Shown: positions 53,238-61,569, numbered from the stretch's first letter. The stretch is 64,000 nt of DNA from Anaerolineae bacterium (GCA_013360465.1 JABWBO010000014.1:1-64000), one strand, 5' to 3'. Numbers and translations are program-made. Notes: a model not told the origin generated them from the letters alone.

Positions 53238-55031
53238 ATGGATATCTATCAACCTGACAGACGACGCAAAGGGCGCGCCCGCGAACGCAGCGCCGCCCGC
53301 CAGCGCAAGCAGATGGTCGTGCGCCAGACCACCAAACCGCAGGATGCCGATACAGTGCCGATTGAGCGCCCGGTCATGAGCCGCGCCCCCTATGAACCCG
53401 GCACGTTCGATACAGAAGTGTTCAAGGGGCGCGCCGTGGTGATGCTGCGCGATGGCTGGTGGTACGTAAGCCAAAACCGCCTGATCATGGTGGGGATCGC
53501 GCTGCTGCCGGTGCTGCTGGTCGCGTTGTATCTCGGCTCTTTCATCCTGGGCAACCGCGTCTTCCCCAATGTCTGGGTCCTCGGTCGCGACATCGGCGGA
53601 ATGAACGCCGACGAAGCATCGTCCATGCTTCAGACTCTCTGGACTCAGGAGACGCGCATCACGCTTGCTGATGGCAGCCGCATCTGGAACGTGACCCCCG
53701 CGCAGATCGGTGTTGTGCTGGACGCTGCCGCAACCGTAGAAGCCGCCAGGGCGATTGGGCTGTCCGGCGTACCGTTCGGCTATGGCATCACGCCGGTGGT
53801 CAGCCTGGACTTCCTGGCAGCACAAAACACGCTGCTCGATCTGACAGAGCAGACCAAAATCCTGCCCTATAATGCCGCATTCCAGTGGAACGGCTCGCAG
53901 GTTCTCGGCGTCGAGGGGAGCGATGGGCGATTTCTGGACATCGCCGCGACGATGGCGGCGCTGGAAGCCAACCTGGCGCTGACTGCCGAGTCCCGGCGAT
54001 TTGATCTGATCATGACCATCGTCCCGCCCGATGTCCGCGATCCCTCGCCCTATCTGGCTCAGGCGCAGGCGTTCGTCAGCCATCCTTTCACGATCAAGGG
54101 GTTTGATCCCTTCACCAACGAGAGTTTTGCCTGGTCCACCGATCGGGCGACGCTCACTTCCTGGCTGGAAGTCGATACCGACGGGCTGACCGTGCGCGAA
54201 GCCGTCTACGCCAATTTCGTCGATGCCCAGACTCAGTCGCTGCAAAGCACCAGCGCACTGCGTTACATCGAGACCAATGACTCTATCGCCAAGATGCGTG
54301 AAGCCATCGCCGAAAATGCGGAAGAGTTCACCGTGCGCGTCCGCTATCGTTCCTATCAGCACGAGGTTGAACCGGGCGATACAGGTTACCGCATTGCTCG
54401 GCGCAACGGCGTGCCGTTCTACCAGCTCGAACTGGCTAACCCCAATCGCGATTGGGAGGTGCCGCTAGTCGTGGGCGAACTGGTCAACATCCCTTCGCCG
54501 GACATCATGCTGCCCATCGACCCGGTCCCCAGTAAGCGCATCGTGGTCAATCTGCGCACGCAGTCCCTTGCCGTCTTCGAAAACGGCGAGATGATCCGCA
54601 CCTGGGTGATCGCTTCCGGTATGGATCGCGCGCCGACTTCGCCGGGTATCTTCCAAATCCTGAACCATGACGAAAAGGCATCAGGCGGCAGCTACGAGTT
54701 GTGCAGCGATATGGGCTGCGCACAGTGGGAGATGGACTGGTTCATGGGCATCTACGAGGTCGTGCCGGGGCTGGTCAACGGCTTCCATGGCAACGTGCTG
54801 CTGCCCAACGGGCGGCTCCTGGGCGACGGCAACGTCGGGAGTCCGGCGACCTTCGGCTGTGTCATGTCGGAAAACGAGCCGGCACAGTGGCTTTTCGACT
54901 GGGCAGACGAGGGGACGGTCGTCGAGATCATCGCGGGCGATTTCCTGCCGCGCAGCGCCCAGGCGGAAGCTTTCTGGAATGACGGCGCCAGGACGCAGGC
55001 GACGCCAATGGTCAGCCCTGATCGGATCTAG
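53238..55031 (+). CDS. L,D-transpeptidase (YkuD) with membrane anchor, PG-binding and LysM-like domains
   Basis: A 597-residue cell-wall enzyme starting at ATG 53238 with AGGG upstream. After a basic ~75-residue cytoplasmic tail comes a membrane helix (LIMVGIALLPVLLVALYLGS), then VanW-type peptidoglycan-binding domain (about 105-340), a LysM-like module (EVEPGDTGYRIARRNGVPFY) and a YkuD domain (about 425-575) that cross-links or modifies peptidoglycan. The catalytic region has NGFHGNVLL and, later, PATFGCVMSENEP with the nucleophile Cys; the His that normally precedes the Gly-Cys is replaced by Phe. A terminator follows the stop. Confidence 0.85.
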   Translation: MDIYQPDRRRKGRARERSAARQRKQMVVRQTTKPQDADTVPIERPVMSRAPYEPGTFDTEVFKGRAVVMLRDGWWYVSQNRLIMVGIALLPVLLVALYLGSFILGNRVFPNVWVLGRDIGGMNADEASSMLQTLWTQETRITLADGSRIWNVTPAQIGVVLDAAATVEAARAIGLSGVPFGYGITPVVSLDFLAAQNTLLDLTEQTKILPYNAAFQWNGSQVLGVEGSDGRFLDIAATMAALEANLALTAESRRFDLIMTIVPPDVRDPSPYLAQAQAFVSHPFTIKGFDPFTNESFAWSTDRATLTSWLEVDTDGLTVREAVYANFVDAQTQSLQSTSALRYIETNDSIAKMREAIAENAEEFTVRVRYRSYQHEVEPGDTGYRIARRNGVPFYQLELANPNRDWEVPLVVGELVNIPSPDIMLPIDPVPSKRIVVNLRTQSLAVFENGEMIRTWVIASGMDRAPTSPGIFQILNHDEKASGGSYELCSDMGCAQWEMDWFMGIYEVVPGLVNGFHGNVLLPNGRLLGDGNVGSPATFGCVMSENEPAQWLFDWADEGTVVEIIAGDFLPRSAQAEAFWNDGARTQATPMVSPDRI

Positions 55032-55070
55032 ACGCCGCCCCCGCCGAAGCAAGGTACTCCTGTCCAGTTA

Positions 55071-55104
55071 CCCCCGAAGCGCCTCGTCGCTTCGGGGGTT
55101 TTTG
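55071..55104 (+). terminator. Intrinsic terminator of the L,D-transpeptidase gene
   Basis: CCCCCGAAGCG (55071-55081) pairs perfectly with CGCTTCGGGGG (55088-55098) around a 6-base loop and is followed by TTTTTG. Confidence 0.9.
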
Positions 55105-55333
55105 TTGTGCAGGATGTATGAATATCTCTCGCACGCCGAGTCAACTCATGTCCCATTCATAATAATACACCTCCGCATTTTTGTTCTATTCTCAACTTTT
55201 CATTGAGCATGAAAACGTTTCGAGTCATTCTGGGAGCGCTACCTGTGAGCGGCAGCAAATTTGTTAATTATTTCACGAGCGATAATGAATTCCTGAACGA
55301 TCTATTTTTGCGGATTCCCCCCTACGATCCGGT
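55105..55333. other. AT-rich intergenic stretch, no gene seen
   Basis: About 230 bp between the L,D-transpeptidase terminator and the candidate small-RNA promoter. It is clearly richer in A+T than the rest of the window (for example ATTCATAATAATACACCTCC, then TTTGTTCTATTCTC). No open frame with a ribosome site, no repeat and no tRNA or riboswitch pattern was found. It may hold upstream control sites for the unit that follows. Confidence 0.5.
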
Positions 55334-55362
55334 TTGACTTTCCCCTGAGCGCCCCATATACT
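55334..55362 (+). promoter_or_regulatory. Near-consensus sigma-70-type promoter
   Basis: TTGACT (55334-55339) and TATACT (55357-55362) are separated by exactly 17 bp, each one base from consensus. Transcription would start near 55369 and run into a 10-bp stem and an intrinsic terminator. Confidence 0.75.
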
Positions 55363-55368
55363 TCAGAC

Positions 55369-55470
55369 ATAAATAAAATAAACGAAGTGCGGGATGGAAG
55401 ACATTTCTTTTAAAAGACTTAATCCTCATCCCGCACACAAAATAGGCGCCTCTCACGAGGCGCTTTTTAT
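55369..55470 (+). ncRNA. Candidate small RNA or attenuated leader (about 100 nt)
   Basis: The predicted transcript runs from a near-consensus promoter to a terminator. It contains GTGCGGGATG (55387-55396) and its exact complement CATCCCGCAC (55427-55436), giving a 10-bp stem with a 30-base A/T-rich loop. The terminator GCGCCTC/GAGGCGC (55446-55463) is followed by TTTTTAT. A short in-frame ATG at 55394 lies in the stem but has no separate ribosome site. Alternatives: a leader with attenuation control of the S9 peptidase gene that begins 60 bp further on, or a leader peptide. No known RNA family was recognised. Confidence 0.55.
55446..55469 (+). terminator. Intrinsic terminator closing the candidate small RNA
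   Basis: GCGCCTC (55446-55452) and GAGGCGC (55457-55463) form a 7-bp stem with a 4-base loop, followed by TTTTTAT. It ends about 60 bp before the S9 peptidase start. Confidence 0.85.
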
Positions 55471-55530
55471 TTGCGTTACAATAGTCTGCGCAATCCAACA
55501 TCCAACCTGATCCTCACCCTACTGGACGGC

Positions 55531-57522
55531 ATCATGACTTCTGCTTCCAATAAACCCATGCACAATATACAAATGCGCATGTTTGGCACCTGGGACAGCG
55601 TCATCACAGCGGAGTCTGTGGCGCTGAATGCGCGCATCGGCGATGCTGCCTGGGACAGCGACGGCAAGACCCTGGTCTGGACGGAATCGAGGCAGGGCGC
55701 TACCTGGCTCATGGCGAAGACGGGTCAGGATTCGCCACGTTTCCTGACCGATGGCAACATCCCGGTGCGTGGACGCATCGGTTACGGCGGCGGCGACTTC
55801 ACCGTCGCGGGTGGAGTCGTCTATTTCGTCGGTCACGACAGGCGGGTCTTCAGCCTGCCCCTTGCAGGCGGCGTTCCTCATCCGATCACACCGCCCTTTG
55901 GCGCAGCCGCCGCACCAACCATCTCCCCCGACGGACGCTTCCTGATCTTTGCCCACCATCACGAGGGCGTCGACGGTCTGGCGGTGGTCGATGTTGATGG
56001 CAGGCAGTTCCCGCGCAAGCTCGCCTACGACGCCGATTTCGTCATGCAGCCCGCCTGGCATCCTTCCGGCAGCCTGCTCGCCTACGTGATCTGGAATCAT
56101 CCGCAGATGCCCTTCGACGGGACGCAGCTGATCGTCGCACAGCTCCAGGAAACTGCCGGGCTGCCGGCGGTCGTCAGCACCTCGATCCTCGCCGGCGGAC
56201 CCGATACCGCTATCTTCCAGCCCGCATTCTCGCCAGATGGACGCAAACTGGCATACGTCAGCGATGAGACGGGCTGGTGGCAGATCTATATCTATGACCT
56301 GGAGACAAAGCAGACTCGCCAGATCACCGACGTACCGGCAGAACATGCCGCGCCGGCGTGGGCACAGGGGATGCGCACCATCGGCTGGTCGCCGAGCGGT
56401 GACGCCCTTTACTTCCTGCGCAGCGCACTCGGCAAGTCGCGCCTGGGCATGGTCGAGCTGACGAACGGCACGACGCGCGAAGTCCGGGCGCTGGAACACT
56501 ACGACTCGATGCGTCAGATCGCCGTCTCGCCCACTTATGATGAAGTCGCCCTGATCGCCGCATCCACCACCACCCCCGATCGACTGGTCAGCATCGAAAT
56601 CGACCGCCTGCACATCCCGCCCGCGCTGTCGCTGGGCAGCGACGACTCTGGCGTGGGGAGGATAGCGGTCATCATCGCCGAGCAGGAAGTGATCCACGCG
56701 CGTTCGCGGTCGGAGATGCTGCGCGACCAGATCGCGCCCGGTCAGCCGGTGGAATGGACGGGGCACGACGGCGAGACGGTCTACGGATGGTACTACCCGC
56801 CGTTCAATGCGCGCTGCCGCAGCAGCGGCGCGCCTCCGCTGATCGTGCGCGTTCACGGCGGACCAACCGGACAGTCGCGGCAGAACTACGCGCCGGAAAC
56901 GCACTTCTTCACGACGCGCGGTTATGCGCTGCTGGATGTCAATCATCGCGGCAGCACCGGCTATGGCAAAGCCTACAAGGACAAGCTGCGCGGCATGTGG
57001 GGCGTCTATGATGTTGAAGACAGCGCCAGCGGCGCACTGGCGCTCGTCGAACGCGGTCTTGCCGACCGAAGCAAGCTGATCATCCTGGGCGGCAGTGCCG
57101 GCGGCTACACGGTGCTGCAATCGCTGGCGACCAAACCGGGACTGTATGCCGCCGGCGTCTGCCTGTACGGCATCTCCAATCAATTCCTGCTTTCCTTCAA
57201 CGACGCCTGGAAATTCGAAGCGCGCTACAATGATACGCTCCTCGGCACGCTGCCGGAATCGACCGCGCTCTTTCGCGAGCGTTCGCCGCTCTTCCACGCC
57301 GACAAGATCAGCGATCCGCTGATCATCTTTCACGGCGAGGACGACGAGGCGGTTCCAATCAGCCAGGCAGAAGTGATCGTCAAGGCGCTGCGGCGGCGCG
57401 GCGTGCCCCACGAGTACCACGTCTACAAGGGCGAAGGGCACGGTTGGCACAAATCAGAGACGATCATCCACTACCTGAAAGCGACGATCGATTTCTTGCA
57501 GCAGATCGTGATCTTCAAGTAG
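55531..57522 (+). CDS. S9 family peptidase (acylaminoacyl/dipeptidyl-peptidase type)
   Basis: A 663-residue serine peptidase starting at ATG 55531. Residues ~20-390 form a beta-propeller with TolB-like blades (GDAAWDSDGKTLVWTES, SPDGRFLIFAHHHEG, FSPDGRKLAYVSDETG) that gates access. Residues ~400-663 are the alpha/beta-hydrolase domain: IVRVHGGPTGQSRQNY (oxyanion region), the nucleophile Ser in ILGGSAGGYTVLQSL, Asp in FHGEDDEAVP and His in GEGHGWHKSE. It cuts short peptides, probably in the cytoplasm because no signal peptide is seen. It follows a terminator-like hairpin and is linked to the UbiA-family gene 26 bp downstream. Confidence 0.95.
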   Translation: MMTSASNKPMHNIQMRMFGTWDSVITAESVALNARIGDAAWDSDGKTLVWTESRQGATWLMAKTGQDSPRFLTDGNIPVRGRIGYGGGDFTVAGGVVYFVGHDRRVFSLPLAGGVPHPITPPFGAAAAPTISPDGRFLIFAHHHEGVDGLAVVDVDGRQFPRKLAYDADFVMQPAWHPSGSLLAYVIWNHPQMPFDGTQLIVAQLQETAGLPAVVSTSILAGGPDTAIFQPAFSPDGRKLAYVSDETGWWQIYIYDLETKQTRQITDVPAEHAAPAWAQGMRTIGWSPSGDALYFLRSALGKSRLGMVELTNGTTREVRALEHYDSMRQIAVSPTYDEVALIAASTTTPDRLVSIEIDRLHIPPALSLGSDDSGVGRIAVIIAEQEVIHARSRSEMLRDQIAPGQPVEWTGHDGETVYGWYYPPFNARCRSSGAPPLIVRVHGGPTGQSRQNYAPETHFFTTRGYALLDVNHRGSTGYGKAYKDKLRGMWGVYDVEDSASGALALVERGLADRSKLIILGGSAGGYTVLQSLATKPGLYAAGVCLYGISNQFLLSFNDAWKFEARYNDTLLGTLPESTALFRERSPLFHADKISDPLIIFHGEDDEAVPISQAEVIVKALRRRGVPHEYHVYKGEGHGWHKSETIIHYLKATIDFLQQIVIFK

Positions 57523-57548
57523 CGATTCAGAGGGCGGATCGAGAAATC

Positions 57549-58505
57549 ATGGCGAAACGCGACACCACGAGCGCAGAAACGGCGGCACAGCGCGGAACCG
57601 GCGGGGTGCTGACCGGACTGCTGCGCACCATGCGCCCGCATCAGTGGACAAAGAACGGGCTGGTCTTCGCCGGCATCGTCTTCGACGGGCAGCTCTTCGT
57701 CTTCGACTCGCTCCTGCGGGTGATCAGCGCCTTTGTGCTGCTCTGCCTGGCGTCCAGCACCATCTACATCGTCAATGACATCGTCGATGTCGAAAGCGAC
57801 CGCAAACATCCGCGCAAGCGCCGCCGTCCTATTGCCTCTGGGCGCGTGCCGATCCCGACAGCGATCCTCAGCGCCGCCCTGCTCGGCGGCGGCACACTGC
57901 TGGCGGCGCTGGCGCTCAACTGGCGAATCGCGATCATCCTGGTACTCTATGTGATCATCCACCTGCTCTACAGCTTTTGGCTCAAGCATGTGGTCATCAT
58001 GGATATTCTGTCGGTGACTTCCGGCTTCGTGCTGCGGGTCCTCGCCGGCGTGGTGGTGATCCAGGTGCAGGCGTTTTCGCCCTGGCTGTACGCGACATCC
58101 GGGCTGCTGGCGCTCTTCCTGGTGATCGGCAAGCGGCGTCAGGAGCTGCTCGAACTGGAGGATGAGGCGGGCAGCATCCGGTCAACGCTGAGCCAGTACA
58201 ACCTGCCGCTGCTCGACGAGATGCTGCGCATGGTCATGACCGGCACGTTCCTGACTTACCTCTTCTATACCGTCGAGTCGCCTTCCGTGCTGCTGGCGGG
58301 CACGAAGCTGGGGCTGGTCACCGTGCCCTACGTCCTATATGCGCTGTTCCGCTACATGTACCTGATCCACGTCAAAGGAGAGGGCAGCGCGCCGGATGAA
58401 GTCCTGCTGCGCGACCGCCCCTTGCAGATCGCTATCGTCTTGTGGGGGCTGACCTTCATCGTCGTACTCTACGTGCTGCCCGGCATCCTCGAAGCGCCAG
58501 GATAA
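57549..58505 (+). CDS. UbiA-family prenyltransferase, decaprenyl-phosphate phosphoribosyltransferase-like
   Basis: A 318-residue membrane prenyl-phosphate transferase starting at ATG 57549. The first aspartate-rich motif is NDIVDVESDRKHPRKRRRPI and the flanking RPHQWTKNGLVFAG and ASGRVPI match 5-phospho-alpha-D-ribose-1-diphosphate:decaprenyl-phosphate transferase (the Rv3806c-like group), which begins the path to decaprenyl-phospho-arabinose. It has about nine helices. Many non-mycobacterial genomes carry homologues whose product is a polyprenyl-phospho-ribose for other surface glycans. It probably supplies a lipid-linked pentose here. The S9 peptidase gene is 26 bp upstream. Confidence 0.9.
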   Translation: MAKRDTTSAETAAQRGTGGVLTGLLRTMRPHQWTKNGLVFAGIVFDGQLFVFDSLLRVISAFVLLCLASSTIYIVNDIVDVESDRKHPRKRRRPIASGRVPIPTAILSAALLGGGTLLAALALNWRIAIILVLYVIIHLLYSFWLKHVVIMDILSVTSGFVLRVLAGVVVIQVQAFSPWLYATSGLLALFLVIGKRRQELLELEDEAGSIRSTLSQYNLPLLDEMLRMVMTGTFLTYLFYTVESPSVLLAGTKLGLVTVPYVLYALFRYMYLIHVKGEGSAPDEVLLRDRPLQIAIVLWGLTFIVVLYVLPGILEAPG

Positions 58506-58538
58506 CAGCGCGCTCATCGCTGCTTCGGCAGAGGTGAC

Positions 58539-58573
58539 GGGGCAAGGGCGCACAGAGAATGCCGCCCTGCCCC
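58539..58573. terminator. Hairpin between the UbiA-family gene and serS
   Basis: GGGGCAAGGGCG (58539-58550) pairs with CGCCCTGCCCC (58563-58573) with one bulged A. It lies between convergent stops; TCTTC follows on the plus strand. Confidence 0.55.
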
Positions 58574-58586
58574 TCTTCATTGGCGT

Positions 58587-60002
58587 TCAGGGCGCGGGGA
58601 TTAGCTCCGCGCCGATGTAGGGGCGCAGCGCCTCCGGCACGACGACGCTGCCGTCCGCCTGCTGATAGTTCTCCAGGATGGCGATGATCACGCGCGGCGT
58701 CGCCAGCCCGCTGCCGTTGAGCGTATGCACGAAGCGCGGTTTCTTTTCCCCATCGGGGCGATACTTGAGGTTGGCGCGGCGCGCCTGGAAGTCCTCGGTG
58801 TTGCTGCATGAGCTGACTTCCAGCCATTCCCCGCAGCCCGGCGAGAACACTTCCAGGTCATACTTCTTGCTGGCGCTGAAGCCCAGGTCCCCGGTGACGA
58901 TCTCCAGGCGGCGGAAGGGCAGCCTGAGCAGGCGCAGCACGCTGCTGGCGGCTTCGGTCAGCGACTCCAGCTCCTCGTAGCTCTTCTCCGGCGCGGTGAA
59001 CTTGTACAGCTCGACCTTTTCGAACTGATGCACCCGTTTGATGCCGCGCACGTCGCGTCCGGCGCTGGTCTTTTCGCGGCGGAAACAGGGGGTGTGCGCC
59101 GCGTAGTACAGGGGAAGCTGCGCCTCTTCGAGGATTTCATCGCGGTACAGATTGGTGACGGCGACCTCGGCGGTCGGCAGCATGTACAGGTCCGCTTCCG
59201 GGTCATGATAGACGTTTTCCCGGAACTTGGGGAACTGCCCCGCCCCGAACATCATCTCCTCGCGCACCATGTAGGGCACGTAGACTTCGGTGAAGCCGTT
59301 GGCACGGGCAGTATCCAGAAAGAAGCTGATCAGCGCCCGCTGCAAACGCGCGCCCATCCCCTTGAGGACGTAGGCACGTGAGCCGCCGATCTTGATCCCC
59401 CGGTCGAAGTCGATGATATCCAGCGCCGGACCCAGGTCCCAGTGCGGTTTTGGCTGAAAATCGAACTCGTAGAAGCTTCCTTCCGGCGTCCAGGCAATAT
59501 TTTGTTCCTCGCTGTCGAAAACCGGGACGCTCTCGTGCGGCAGATTCGGCAGCCACAGCATCTTGTCGCCCAGATCGGCTTCCACCTGGCGTATCGTCTC
59601 ATTGATGCGCTCGACGGTCGCGCCCATCGCGCCGAGCGCGCCCATCATCTGCTCGAATGCGGCGGCGGCGGTCAGGGCACCGGCATCCGCCGCCGGCACT
59701 TCGCCGATCAGTACGGTATGCGCATCGTCGTACTGCCCGGCACTGACCAGTTCGGCGACCCGCGCCGCACGCGCGGCGCGGGTCGCATCGTCGAGCGACT
59801 TATCGCCGCGCAGCCGTCCAACGCTCTTGTTCAGTTTATTGCGCGCCGCCTGCACCGTCTCCGCCTCCGTCAGCAGGGCGCGGCGGCGTTTGTCCAGTTC
59901 CAGGATGGCATCGACGCGCTCTATCGCCGGGGCGTCGTTGAGTTTACGCAGCTGTTCCTTGACCCATTCGGGCTTCTCACGCAGTAATGCGATATCCAGC
60001 AT
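58587..60002 (-). CDS. serS: Seryl-tRNA synthetase
   Basis: A 471-residue class II synthetase starting at ATG 60002 behind AAGGAG. The N-terminal ~110 residues are the helical tRNA-binding arm (MLDIALLREKPEWVKEQLRK through TAFEQMMGALG). Motif 2 is in PCFRREKTSAGRDVRGIKRV, and motif 3 in LNGSGLATPRVIIAILENYQ (R of GLATPR binds ATP). The serine pocket has TAEVAVTNLY. The arm in this protein is about 40 residues longer than the typical form, with an insertion near residues 70-100 (DDATRAARAARVAELVSAGQ). A hairpin and a 58-residue membrane-protein gene lie just upstream. Confidence 0.97.
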   Translation of the reverse strand: MLDIALLREKPEWVKEQLRKLNDAPAIERVDAILELDKRRRALLTEAETVQAARNKLNKSVGRLRGDKSLDDATRAARAARVAELVSAGQYDDAHTVLIGEVPAADAGALTAAAAFEQMMGALGAMGATVERINETIRQVEADLGDKMLWLPNLPHESVPVFDSEEQNIAWTPEGSFYEFDFQPKPHWDLGPALDIIDFDRGIKIGGSRAYVLKGMGARLQRALISFFLDTARANGFTEVYVPYMVREEMMFGAGQFPKFRENVYHDPEADLYMLPTAEVAVTNLYRDEILEEAQLPLYYAAHTPCFRREKTSAGRDVRGIKRVHQFEKVELYKFTAPEKSYEELESLTEAASSVLRLLRLPFRRLEIVTGDLGFSASKKYDLEVFSPGCGEWLEVSSCSNTEDFQARRANLKYRPDGEKKPRFVHTLNGSGLATPRVIIAILENYQQADGSVVVPEALRPYIGAELIPAP

Positions 60003-60119
60003 AATGGCGCTCCTTGCAGATGGCAGAGTCACAACACAGTTCAGGGTGAATAGAGCTTCTGAATACCCGCAACAGGACAGGGCGCGCCGCGTCCTGTCCG
60101 CCGCTCACCAACGCCGCGC

Positions 60120-60296
60120 TCAGGACGTCCCGCCGTCCTGGTTGGTAGACGACTCAGGGCGCGGCGGCGCGGGGCGCTCTTCCGGCAGCGGGCGCGTGAA
60201 ATCGCTGTAGAGGCGCACGACAGCAAACGCCAAGCCCAGAATGATGATGACGATCACCAGCGTGTCGAAGAATTCCGGCGTCAGCGAACGAAACAT
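60120..60296 (-). CDS. Small single-span membrane protein (58 residues)
   Basis: A short reading frame from ATG 60296 to TGA 60120 with AAGG nine bases upstream. Residues ~9-30 (FFDTLVIVIIILGLAFAVVR) form one membrane helix. The tail is Pro-rich and polar (RPLPEERPAPPRP). It sits between the PAS-ATPase terminator and serS, both on the minus strand. The helix followed by a charged tail argues for a real small membrane protein rather than chance. Function is unknown. Its transcript must start within or just after the upstream terminator. Confidence 0.55.
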   Translation of the reverse strand: MFRSLTPEFFDTLVIVIIILGLAFAVVRLYSDFTRPLPEERPAPPRPESSTNQDGGTS

Positions 60297-60311
60297 AGTC
60301 CCTCGCCTTCA

Positions 60312-60352
60312 AGAAAAAAAAGCGCCTCTCCTGAGACCGTCAGGAGAGGCGC
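60312..60352 (-). terminator. Intrinsic terminator of the PAS-ATPase gene
   Basis: GCGCCTCTCCTGA (60322-60334) pairs perfectly with TCAGGAGAGGCGC (60340-60352). On the minus strand the stem is followed by a run of eight T residues (A run at 60314-60321). Confidence 0.93.
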
Positions 60353-60393
60353 GGAGAAACAACCTCAGTGCGGATCAGGCGCAGTGCGGTTCA

Positions 60394-61524
60394 TCACATC
60401 GCGGAAGACTCGCGCGGTGTCTCATGCCAGAGGGGCAGCTTGATGCTGAACGTCGTGCCCACGCCCTCTTCACTTTCGAACCAGATTCGCCCGTTCATCG
60501 CCTCGATCTCGTGTTTGCACAGATACAGGCTCAGCCCATAGCCGAACTCGCCCATCACCTGCGGCTGCCGCGCCCGCATGAACGGCGCGAACACCCGCTC
60601 GCGTTCTTCCAGACGGATGCCGTAACCCTCATCGACGACATCGATCTGGGCGGAATCATCACGATTCGCGTAAGCGATCACCTTGATTGGCAGCCCGCGC
60701 ATACTATACATGATAGCATTGCGCAAAAGGTCTTGCAAGACGGTCGTCAGATGCCCTGTCGAGGCGTAAATCGCCAGCTTGGGCGGGATGATCGACTGGA
60801 TGCGCCGGCGGTAATCCCCCTGGTCGCTTTCGGGATCAACCAGCTGAATCTCGTCGAGCGATTCCAGGAAGTCCTCCATGAAGTCGGCGAGGACGATCTT
60901 ACGCCGTTCGCCAGAGACCTGCTCGCGCAGCAGACCGGTGCGCAGACATTCCAGCCGTTCCACCATGTTGGTGAGCGACTGCAAGCGGAACATATGAATG
61001 TCGATCAGTTTCGCGAAGCCGGTCACCCGCCCGGAGATCTGCTCGGCGCTCGTGCCTGGTTTCGCCCTGGAGATCAACTGCACGATCAGGTCGGTGTGCC
61101 CCTGAGTCGCTACCATGACATCACGGACTTCGCTCAGATACTTGTCGAACACGTCGTTCATCGCCGACCAATCGGGCTTGTCGAGGGTGAGCAGCGTGTA
61201 TTTCTCCCCACCTTCGTGCATCGACGAGACCCAGCAGGGGATTCGCTCCCCGGAGCGGTAGATCGAGAAGCGCACGGCGTCGTCTCCGGCGATCACGGCG
61301 CGCCGGATGTCGTCAATGGTCCTGCCATGATCGACCAGACGGGCATTGAATGCCACCTGTGCCGCGCTCCAGCCTTCCGCTTGAATCAGCTTCAGATCCG
61401 CGCCAAGCAGCGCCTTCGCCGCCTGATTGACCATGACCAACCGGTCGGCGCTGTCGAAAATAAGCACGCTGTGCGGGAAGCCATCAGCCAGGTGCTGCGA
61501 TGTGAGTTGTGATTTCGTCGCCAC
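60394..61524 (-). CDS. PAS-domain sensor ATPase, histidine-kinase-like without a clear H box
   Basis: A 376-residue soluble protein starting at GTG 61524. A PAS domain (about 10-120) starts SVLIFDSADRLVMVNQAAKA. A long helical section (about 125-220) occupies the HisKA place but has no HE-x-RTP box; nearest His are in TQGHTDLIV and IDIHMFRL. The ATPase domain is intact: LQDLLRNAIMYSMRG (N box), DEGYGIRL (G1) and GEFGYGLSLYL (G2). It may phosphorylate a different residue, act as a pseudokinase, or use another His. A TGTAA/TTACA inverted repeat lies about 50 bp upstream. Its own terminator follows. Confidence 0.82.
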   Translation of the reverse strand: MATKSQLTSQHLADGFPHSVLIFDSADRLVMVNQAAKALLGADLKLIQAEGWSAAQVAFNARLVDHGRTIDDIRRAVIAGDDAVRFSIYRSGERIPCWVSSMHEGGEKYTLLTLDKPDWSAMNDVFDKYLSEVRDVMVATQGHTDLIVQLISRAKPGTSAEQISGRVTGFAKLIDIHMFRLQSLTNMVERLECLRTGLLREQVSGERRKIVLADFMEDFLESLDEIQLVDPESDQGDYRRRIQSIIPPKLAIYASTGHLTTVLQDLLRNAIMYSMRGLPIKVIAYANRDDSAQIDVVDEGYGIRLEERERVFAPFMRARQPQVMGEFGYGLSLYLCKHEIEAMNGRIWFESEEGVGTTFSIKLPLWHETPRESSAM

Positions 61525-61569
61525 GTCCCCGTGCCCGTGTAAGTCAACACCCTCTTCTCACAAGAAGAT

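Noticed and set aside
53214-54362. A 382-codon open frame antisense to the L,D-transpeptidase gene
   Set aside because: No domain or ribosome site; composition matches the complement of the real gene.
55519-57450. A 643-codon open frame antisense to the S9 peptidase
   Set aside because: The plus-strand frame has a full set of peptidase motifs. The antisense frame shows only the Arg/Gln/Asp/His-rich composition expected from the complement of high-GC codons.
60003-60119. T-box or other riboswitch before serS
   Set aside because: No T-box sequence, specifier loop or antiterminator pattern is visible, only a GGACAGG/CCTGTCC hairpin.
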